Source: Polaribacter sp.
GTDB taxonomy: Bacteria > Bacteroidota > Bacteroidia > Flavobacteriales > Flavobacteriaceae
Assembly (NCBI GenBank): GCA_003537695.1
Contig: DPRC01000009.1
Coordinates: 1,379-11,510 of the forward strand
Length of the DNA: 10,132 nt
Reading direction: 5' to 3'
This document shows, piece after piece, positions 4,998 to 10,132 of the stretch. Under the pieces are notes generated by a model, which was not told the origin of the DNA, searched no databases, and was given only the letters and a program-made list of their open reading frames with translations. The position numbers and the translations under genes were made by a program. Every line of letters starts with the position of its first letter. The stretch's first letter is position 1.

Positions 4998-7790
4998 CTA
5001 AAAAAGCAGCTTTTCAGCCAAATATTTTGCGGTATGTGATTTTTTATTTTTTGCCAATTTTTCAGGGGTTCCTTGAAAAATTAGATTTCCCCCATTCTTG
5101 CCACCTTCTGGACCCAAATCAATAATGTAATCTGCACATTTAATCAGCTCTATATTGTGCTCAATCACAACAATAGAATGTCCTTTTTCAATTAATGCAT
5201 TGAAAGAAGCTAATAATTTTTTTATATCATGAAAATGAAGGCCTGTCGTAGGTTCATCAAAAATAAACAATGCTTTGTCCTTTGTATGTCCTTTCACTAA
5301 AAAAGAAGCTAGCTTTATGCGTTGGGCTTCACCACCAGAGAGGGTAGAAGAGGATTGTCCTAACTGAACATACCCCAAACCAACATCTTGCAACGGTTTT
5401 AATTTTTGCGCAATTTTTGTGACTAAATTTTCAGAGAAAAAAGCGACAGCATCATCGATGGTGAGGTTTAAAATATCATCAATAGATTTTCCATCATATT
5501 TTACTTCTAAAACTTCCTTCTTAAAACGTTTTCCATTACAAACATCACACTCTAAGTGCACATCTGCCATAAATTGCATTTCTATAGTCACTTCGCCTTC
5601 TCCTTTGCAGACTTCGCAGCGACCGCCTTCTACATTGAAAGAAAAATGTTTGGGTTTGTAGTTGCGTATGGTAGATAGTTTTTGATTTGAGAATAAGGCT
5701 CTGATATCGTCATAGGCCTTAATATAGGTCACTGGGTTTGATCGAGAAGAACGCCCAATAGGGTTTTGGTCTATAAATTCTACATGTTTTAAAGTATCAA
5801 AATCTCCCTTGATAGCCGTGTGTTGTCCTATTTTATTTCCGTGACCAATTAGTTTTTTTTGTAATATTGGATATAAAATATTTTTTACCAACGTGCTCTT
5901 TCCCGATCCGGAAACCCCCGTAATAACCGACAAACAATTTAGAGGAAAAGTAACATCTATATTTTGTAAATTATTTTCTCGGGCGCCAATAATTTCAATC
6001 CGATTTAAGGTGCTTCTTCGCTTTGTGGGAACTTCAATTTTTAAGTCTTCATTCAGATACTTTGCGGTTAAAGAGTCACTTTTTAAGATCGCTTTAAAAT
6101 CTCCTTCAGCAACAACATGTCCACCAAAAGTACCGGCTTCCGGTCCGATGTCTATGATATAATCAGCTTCCTTCATAATGTCTTCGTCATGTTCCACCAC
6201 AATCACGGTATTTCCTAAATTCCGCAGATCTTTTAATACACGAATGAGGCGCTCGGTATCTTTTGGATGCAGTCCAATACTTGGTTCATCTAAAATATAC
6301 ATAGAGCCCACTAAAGAGCTCCCCAAAGAAGTTGCCAAGTTGATGCGCTGACTTTCACCTCCGGAAAGGGTATTGGATGTTCTATTGATTGTCAAGTAAT
6401 TTAAACCAACATCTGTTAAAAACTGGAGTCGATTATTTATTTCTGTAAGCAAGCGTTTTCCAATTTTTTCTTGGTGTATATCTAACTGCAAGCTTGCAAA
6501 GAATGCTGCGAGTTCGTCCAAAGGAAGTGCTACTAAATCAGAAATATTTTTCTCATTTATTTTTACATAATTTGTTTCGTCTCGGAGCCTTTTTCCATCA
6601 CATGTAGTACATTTTGTTTTCCCGCGATAGCGAGAAAGCATTACTCTGTTTTGGATTTTATAACTTTTTTCTTCTAAAATAGAAAAGAAGTGATGAATTC
6701 CGCGAAAAGAACTGTTTCCATTCCAAACCAATTCTTTTTGTTTTTCTGACAATTCGAACCAAGGTTTATGAATCGGGAGGTCAAATTGATAGGCAACTTC
6801 AATTAAATGTTCTTTGTAATGAAGATAGGAAGGAGTTTTAAAAGGAAATATTGCATCCTCAAAAATTGATAAGCCAGTATTAGGAACGACTAAATCTTTA
6901 TCAATTCCTATGACATTTCCATATCCCTCGCAGGTTGGGCATGCACCATAGGGATTGTTGAAACTAAATAAATGGGTGTTGGGTTCTAAAAAGCTAAGTC
7001 CGTCTAAGGCAAATTTATTACTAAATTCAGCTATTTTTTGATCCGTTATACTTTCAATAAAACAAGTTCCCTTCCCTTCAAAAAAGGCAGTTTGAACGGC
7101 ATCTGCCAATCGGTTGTAAAAATCTTCATCCTCTTTCGTTACTACGCGGTCTACCACCAAGAATAGTGGTTCCCCTTTAAATTTTTCTTGCGGAAAATCT
7201 GCAATTCTGTGAACAGTATCATTCCACTTTAAACGTGCGTAGCCCTGTTGTTCTAAAACCTGTAAAACCGTCTTTAAATCTCTCTTTTCGTCAATTGTAA
7301 CGGGAGACAGTAATAGTAACTTTGTATTGCTATCATATTTTTTAATAAAATTAATAACATCAGAAACGGTGTCCTTTTTTACTTCCTTTCCAGAAATAGG
7401 AGAGAAGGTTTTCCCAATTCTAGCGAATAGTAATTTTATATAATCGTAAATTTCGGTGGAGGTGCCTACGGTAGAACGTGGGTTGGTCGAGTTCACTTTT
7501 TGTTCAATAGCAATTGCAGGTGCAATTCCTTTGATATAGTCAACTTTTGGTTTGTGTAATTTTCCTAAAAACTGCCTTGCATAGGAACTTAAACTTTCTA
7601 CATATCGTCTTTGTCCTTCGGCATATAAAGTATCAAAGGCTAACGAGGACTTTCCGGACCCGGACAATCCTGTGATTACTACTAATTTATTTCTAGGAAT
7701 TACAACGTCAATATTTTTTAAATTATGGAGTTTTGCTCCTTTTATAATGATGTTTTCTTTCGGGTTTACTGCGGAAATATCTGTCTTCAT
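4998..7790 (-). CDS. uvrA: Excinuclease ABC subunit A (UvrA)
   Basis: This is the damage-recognition ATPase of nucleotide excision repair. A UvrA dimer finds bulky lesions and loads UvrB. The protein is intact at 930 residues, close to the family norm of about 940. Two ABC ATPase modules are visible. Module I has Walker A GLSGSGKSS (41-49), signature TLSGGESQR (474-482) and Walker B YILDEPSIGLH (498-508). Module II has Walker A GVSGSGKST (625-633), signature TLSGGEAQR (816-824) and Walker B FIFDEPTTGLH (842-852). Zinc-site cysteines are C284/C287 with C394/C397, and C725/C728 with C748/C751. The UvrB-binding and insertion regions lie between the first Walker A and signature. The gene is divergent from the sigma factor across a 214-base spacer. 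I see no recognisable LexA box, and no exact TAnnTTTG element faces it. Confidence 0.99.
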   Translation of the reverse strand: MKTDISAVNPKENIIIKGAKLHNLKNIDVVIPRNKLVVITGLSGSGKSSLAFDTLYAEGQRRYVESLSSYARQFLGKLHKPKVDYIKGIAPAIAIEQKVNSTNPRSTVGTSTEIYDYIKLLFARIGKTFSPISGKEVKKDTVSDVINFIKKYDSNTKLLLLSPVTIDEKRDLKTVLQVLEQQGYARLKWNDTVHRIADFPQEKFKGEPLFLVVDRVVTKEDEDFYNRLADAVQTAFFEGKGTCFIESITDQKIAEFSNKFALDGLSFLEPNTHLFSFNNPYGACPTCEGYGNVIGIDKDLVVPNTGLSIFEDAIFPFKTPSYLHYKEHLIEVAYQFDLPIHKPWFELSEKQKELVWNGNSSFRGIHHFFSILEEKSYKIQNRVMLSRYRGKTKCTTCDGKRLRDETNYVKINEKNISDLVALPLDELAAFFASLQLDIHQEKIGKRLLTEINNRLQFLTDVGLNYLTINRTSNTLSGGESQRINLATSLGSSLVGSMYILDEPSIGLHPKDTERLIRVLKDLRNLGNTVIVVEHDEDIMKEADYIIDIGPEAGTFGGHVVAEGDFKAILKSDSLTAKYLNEDLKIEVPTKRRSTLNRIEIIGARENNLQNIDVTFPLNCLSVITGVSGSGKSTLVKNILYPILQKKLIGHGNKIGQHTAIKGDFDTLKHVEFIDQNPIGRSSRSNPVTYIKAYDDIRALFSNQKLSTIRNYKPKHFSFNVEGGRCEVCKGEGEVTIEMQFMADVHLECDVCNGKRFKKEVLEVKYDGKSIDDILNLTIDDAVAFFSENLVTKIAQKLKPLQDVGLGYVQLGQSSSTLSGGEAQRIKLASFLVKGHTKDKALFIFDEPTTGLHFHDIKKLLASFNALIEKGHSIVVIEHNIELIKCADYIIDLGPEGGKNGGNLIFQGTPEKLAKNKKSHTAKYLAEKLLF

Positions 7791-7834
7791 GTATCAAAAA
7801 ATATAATCTATAAATTTACCAAAAAATAAACTCA

Positions 7835-7850
7835 TTTAACAGCTGGTAAA
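7835..7850. promoter_or_regulatory. Imperfect palindrome in the uvrA-sigma spacer
   Basis: TTTAACAGCTGGTAAA is palindromic except for one position on each side of the central CAGCTG. It lies 44 bases before the uvrA ATG and about 20 bases before the putative sigma promoter. It could be an operator for a dimeric regulator; no known site matches. Confidence 0.25.
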
Positions 7851-7868
7851 ATGTTTTTTACAAAAAAC

Positions 7869-7899
7869 TTGTTCTATTAATAAATAATATTCATATTTG
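7869..7899 (+). promoter_or_regulatory. Putative promoter of the sigma factor gene
   Basis: TTG (7869-7871) and CATATTTG (7892-7899, 7 of 8 matches to TAnnTTTG) are spaced by 20 bases. Transcription would begin near 7905, giving the sigma gene a leader of about 100 bases that contains the inverted repeats described separately. Confidence 0.4.
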
Positions 7900-7930
7900 T
7901 AACTAATAAACTACAGAAATTTAGACCTTT

Positions 7931-8006
7931 ATAGCTACAAAACTACTTTAAGAATTATTAATATTTAATAATAAAGAAAAGCTCTTTTGCTTTTCAAAGT
8001 AGCTAT
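7931..8006 (+). promoter_or_regulatory. Structured 5' leader with competing pairings over the sigma start codon
   Basis: Three complementary segments lie in the leader. GAAAAGC (7976-7982) pairs with GCTTTTC (7989-7995) in a local 7-bp hairpin. CTACTTT (7943-7949) pairs with AAAGTAG (7996-8002). ATAGCTAC (7931-7938) pairs with GTAGCTAT (7999-8006), which includes the first two bases of the ATG. The last two pairings share 7999-8002 and exclude each other. In one fold the start codon is free, in the other it is buried. A regulatory role is inference. Confidence 0.35.
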
Positions 8007-8592
8007 GGTACATAAAAATTCAATTAAAGATAGTGTTTTAGTAAGTGATTATATCAGTGGTAAAGAAGCTTCTTTATCAATATTAATCAATAAGCATCAG
8101 CAACGTCTATTCAGTTTTATTTATAGTAAAATACAAGATAAAGATCTTACCGAAGATATTTTTCAGGATACTTTTATCAAAGTAATTAAAACTTTAAAAA
8201 AAGGAAAATACAATGAAGAAGGTAAGTTTTTACCCTGGGTAATGCGTATTGCTCATAATTTAGTAATTGATCATTTTAGAAAAAATAATAGAATGCCCTT
8301 CTTTAAAAACACAGATGAGTTTAATATCTTTTCGGTGTTGCATGATGGTACTATGAACGCAGAAAAGCGGTTGATTCAAGAACAGATATACGACGATGTA
8401 AGAGAATTGATAAGTGAGCTTCCTGAAGAACAAAAAGAAGTTTTAGTGATGCGCATGTACAAAGACATGAGCTTTAAAGAAATCAGTGAAAATACAGGCG
8501 TGAGTATTAATACCGCTCTAGGTAGAATGCGATATGCGCTCATCAATATGCGTAAATTAATAGAGAAGCATAAAATTATCTTAGTGCACTAA
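8005..8592 (+). CDS. RNA polymerase sigma factor, sigma-70 family (ECF-like)
   Basis: This is an alternative sigma factor that directs core RNA polymerase to a subset of promoters. The preferred ATG at 8005 gives 195 residues. A frame extension to a TTG at 7987 is possible, but it would fall within the leader hairpin and add six unconserved-looking residues. Sigma region 2 covers roughly residues 22-90: QQRLFSFIYSK, then TEDIFQDTFIKVIK for core binding, then FLPWVMRIAHNLVIDHFRK for -10 recognition. Region 4 covers roughly 135-190: LPEEQKEVLVMRMYKDMSF, then the helix-turn-helix EISENTGVSINTALGRMRYAL. Regions 1 and 3 are absent, as in ECF factors. No anti-sigma gene with a membrane segment is next to it. 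The only neighbour on the transcript is a 47-codon ORF starting 58 bases after the stop. The last three codons and the stop form a perfect 12-base palindrome (8581-8592). Confidence 0.92.
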   Translation: MVHKNSIKDSVLVSDYISGKEASLSILINKHQQRLFSFIYSKIQDKDLTEDIFQDTFIKVIKTLKKGKYNEEGKFLPWVMRIAHNLVIDHFRKNNRMPFFKNTDEFNIFSVLHDGTMNAEKRLIQEQIYDDVRELISELPEEQKEVLVMRMYKDMSFKEISENTGVSINTALGRMRYALINMRKLIEKHKIILVH

Positions 8593-8649
8593 CAATAAAT
8601 TAAATTTTGCATCGTTAAAGATTTATAATCAGTCAACTAAACTTTCTCT

Positions 8650-8793
8650 ATGATGCAAATTTACTTAAAAAAGTCTCCTGATTTACAGGAGCGGCCTACG
8701 AAAGAAACAGTTCAGTTTTTGATCAATTTTTCCAAATCGTTAAGAGTTGTTAAAACTAAATCTTGTGAGTTAATTGAACTTAATTTGAATTAG
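8650..8793 (+). CDS. Small hypothetical protein (47 aa) downstream of the sigma factor
   Basis: This is an uninterrupted reading frame of 47 codons, ATG to TAG. An alternative start is the second codon, also ATG, at 8653. The product is basic in its first part (YLKKSP, RPTKETVQF) and ends in a hydrophobic and acidic segment (CELIELNLN). The central VQFLINFSKSLRVV could form an amphipathic helix followed by a strand. There is no signal peptide and no membrane segment. It starts 58 bases after the sigma stop and ends seven bases before a strong terminator, so sigma, this frame and the terminator look like one transcription unit. The frame is clean and the terminator follows right after its stop, both of which favour a real gene. 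I do not recognise a family and assign no function. A small partner or regulator of the sigma factor is only a guess from position. Confidence 0.55.
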   Translation: MMQIYLKKSPDLQERPTKETVQFLINFSKSLRVVKTKSCELIELNLN

Positions 8794-8799
8794 AAATTG

Positions 8800-8831
8800 A
8801 AAAAGCTTCAGCACATGCTGGAGTTTTTTTT
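8800..8831 (+). terminator. Strong rho-independent terminator, probably bidirectional
   Basis: The GC-containing stem 8805-8812 with 8817-8824 (two G-U pairs) has loop ACAT. It extends outward by A-T pairs and is followed by a run of eight T ending at 8831. It ends the sigma plus small-ORF transcript. On the minus strand the same stem is followed by a five-T run, so it can also end nth, whose stop codon is 43 bases away. Confidence 0.82.
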
Positions 8832-8873
8832 ATCAATTTATTTAAGAAAGGAGCGATCTTAAAGCAGCTGCAA

Positions 8874-9536
8874 TTACTTTTTTTTATTTTTTTTGTAATA
8901 GGCATCTATAAGTGTTTTTCTTCCCACGGTTTTAGTAATAACATCCGTCTCTAAATTCCAACCTCTTGCAGGTGAAAATTCTCGGCCATACCAAATAATT
9001 TGTAAGTGTAAATCATTCCATAGTTCTTTAGGAAATAATCTTTTGGCATCTTTTTCTGTTTGCTTAACACTTTTTCCATTGGTCAAATTCCAGCGCCAAA
9101 GTAGCCTGTGAATATGGGTGTCTACTGGGAACGCAGGAATTCCAAATGCCTGACTCATAACAACACCAGCGGTTTTGTGCCCCACTGCTGGTAGCTCTTC
9201 CAACCCTTCAAAGCTCTGTGGCACTTCTCCATTATATTTTTCAATTAAAATTTTAGAGAGTCCGTAAATCCCTTTACTTTTCATAGGAGACAAACCACAG
9301 GGTCTTATAATTGCTTTTATTTCTGCTACAGACATCTTTACCATATCGAAAGGATTGTCTGCCTTAGCAAAGAGTATTGGGGTAATTTTATTCACACGAA
9401 CATCTGTGCATTGTGCAGATAATAAAACAGCAATCAAGAGTGTAAAAGGATCCTTGTGATCTAAAGGAATAGGTATTTCTGGATACTTTTCTTCTAAGGT
9501 ATCCATTACAAATTGTACTTTTTCTTTTTTATTCAT
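8874..9536 (-). CDS. nth: Endonuclease III (DNA glycosylase/AP lyase) lacking the iron-sulfur cluster
   Basis: This is a base-excision-repair enzyme that removes oxidised pyrimidines and cuts the backbone by beta-elimination. The 220 residues are close to the usual 210-220. LLSAQCTDVRVN (38-49) is the conserved early motif. The helix-hairpin-helix LEELPAVGHKTAG (112-124) contains catalytic lysine K121, and VDTHIHRL (138-145) contains catalytic aspartate D139. In most Nth proteins the C-terminus carries four cysteines, spaced C-x6-C-x2-C-x5-C, that bind a [4Fe-4S] cluster. Here that segment reads GREFSPARGWNLETD and continues with no cysteine at all. The only cysteines are C43 and C80, outside the cluster region. 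The enzyme therefore appears cluster-free, while its catalytic residues are intact. It is divergent from bcp, and no operon partner is visible downstream. Confidence 0.95.
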   Translation of the reverse strand: MNKKEKVQFVMDTLEEKYPEIPIPLDHKDPFTLLIAVLLSAQCTDVRVNKITPILFAKADNPFDMVKMSVAEIKAIIRPCGLSPMKSKGIYGLSKILIEKYNGEVPQSFEGLEELPAVGHKTAGVVMSQAFGIPAFPVDTHIHRLLWRWNLTNGKSVKQTEKDAKRLFPKELWNDLHLQIIWYGREFSPARGWNLETDVITKTVGRKTLIDAYYKKNKKK

Positions 9537-9564
9537 TTTTTATTATTTCAATCTGTGCAAGTTA

Positions 9565-9572
9565 CAAAGTTC
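9565..9572 (-). promoter_or_regulatory. Possible -7 element for nth
   Basis: On the minus strand this reads GAACTTTG, 7 of 8 matches to TAnnTTTG. It lies 28 bases before the nth ATG. No good -33 TTG was seen. Confidence 0.28.
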
Positions 9573-9620
9573 TTATTGAAAACTTATTTATTTTGGTTTT
9601 TTAAAAAGACGGTTACGTTG

Positions 9621-9628
9621 TATATTTG
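9621..9628 (+). promoter_or_regulatory. -7 promoter element of bcp
   Basis: TATATTTG is a perfect TAnnTTTG match, 14 bases before the bcp ATG, implying a leader of roughly 8-10 bases. The nearest upstream TTG (9593-9595) is 25 bases away, slightly longer than usual spacing. Confidence 0.6.
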
Positions 9629-9642
9629 TTAAAAAAACAAAC

Positions 9643-10095
9643 ATGACAGCATTAAAAATAGGGGACAAAGCTCCACAGTTTGAGGCAAAGGACAATGCGG
9701 GAAATACGGTTAAGTTATCAGATTATGAGGGTAAAAAATTAGTTTTATTTTTTTATCCAAAAGCAAGTACTCCGGGGTGCACAAACGAGGCCTGTGACTT
9801 GCGCGATAATTACCAAGTGTTTTTATCCAAAGGTTACGATGTACTTGGAGTAAGTGCTGATGCTGCGAAAAGACAGCAAAATTGGATTGACAAGCACGAA
9901 CTACCGTTCCCATTATTGGCGGACGAGGATAAAATAGTAATTGAAGCTTTTAATGTTTGGGGACCAAAGAAGTTCATGGGAAAAGAATATGATGGAATTC
10001 ACAGAACTACTTTTATTATTTCTGAGAAGGGTCTGATCGAAGACATCATTTTAAAAGTTAAAACCAAAGCACATGCTGCCCAGATTTTAGGATAG
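9643..10095 (+). CDS. bcp: Thioredoxin-dependent thiol peroxidase (peroxiredoxin Q/BCP)
   Basis: This is a cytosolic peroxiredoxin that reduces hydrogen peroxide and organic peroxides, usually recharged by thioredoxin. The 150 residues are the normal family length. The active site YPKASTPGCTNEAC (38-51) contains peroxidatic C46 within the P-x3-T-x2-C motif (P39, T43). Resolving C51 lies five residues later, the arrangement of atypical 2-Cys BCP enzymes such as the E. coli protein. R121 in HRTTFII is the conserved arginine that activates the peroxidatic thiol. The ATG follows a perfect -7 box closely, so the leader is very short. The gene is divergent from nth, and both act against oxidative damage. 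A separate bacilliredoxin-type reductant is conceivable given bshB1 nearby, but nothing here proves it. Confidence 0.97.
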   Translation: MTALKIGDKAPQFEAKDNAGNTVKLSDYEGKKLVLFFYPKASTPGCTNEACDLRDNYQVFLSKGYDVLGVSADAAKRQQNWIDKHELPFPLLADEDKIVIEAFNVWGPKKFMGKEYDGIHRTTFIISEKGLIEDIILKVKTKAHAAQILG

Positions 10096-10132
10096 TGGAT
10101 TTAAATTAAAAATAGTAAAAAAGCAATTAAAT

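Noticed and set aside
7791..7990. Search for an SOS/LexA box or exact -7 element for uvrA
   Set aside because: The best candidate reads TATTTTTTG on the minus strand (7820-7828), with one base too many between TA and TTTG; too weak to list as a feature.
7987..8004. Extension of the sigma factor to a TTG start at 7987
   Set aside because: The TTG lies in a hairpin just ahead of a good ATG at 8005, and the added residues do not look like part of the sigma N-terminus.
1..10132. Search for CRISPR arrays, transposases, integrases, attachment sites or defence genes
   Set aside because: No spaced direct repeats, no such proteins and no broken genes were found; the region reads as core chromosome.

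Overview
The window looks like ordinary chromosomal DNA from a marine-type member of the Flavobacteriaceae (Bacteroidota). The evidence is the AT-rich sequence, the lack of Shine-Dalgarno sequences ahead of starts, several good matches to the Bacteroidota -7 element TAnnTTTG, a KdsC/DUF2520 pair, a bacillithiol deacetylase, and a sigma factor and endonuclease III of flavobacterial character. No phage, transposase, CRISPR array or clear transferred island is visible. Every long reading frame kept here is intact.

Layout. Positions 1-154 hold no gene but do hold a likely leftward promoter. Then comes pcm (+, protein repair methyltransferase, TTG start). A 226-base convergent spacer with an imperfect inverted repeat separates it from a leftward block: a DUF2520 Rossmann protein, a KdsC-type phosphatase (overlapping by 11 bases) and a secreted DUF2147 protein. 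Divergently from DUF2520, a PLP-dependent trans-sulfuration enzyme and bshB1 run rightward. They are followed by tRNA-His(GTG), which has its own -7 box and a strong terminator. uvrA occupies 4998-7790 on the minus strand. It is divergent from a sigma-70-family (ECF-like) factor with a structured leader. A 47-codon reading frame of unknown function follows the sigma gene and ends in a strong, probably bidirectional terminator. nth (-) and bcp (+) form a last divergent pair.

Functional theme. Much of the window concerns repair and redox protection: Pcm (damaged proteins), UvrA (nucleotide excision repair), Nth (base excision repair), Bcp (peroxides), and a cysteine/thiol pair (trans-sulfuration enzyme plus BshB1 for bacillithiol). 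KdsC belongs to the Kdo/LPS pathway. This is mostly a core-genome neighbourhood, and I see no convincing new defence or mobile system. The points most worth a second look are the small ORF after the sigma gene, the competing pairings over the sigma start codon, an endonuclease III without iron-sulfur ligands, and a tRNA-His with two adjacent U-U mismatches in its acceptor stem.
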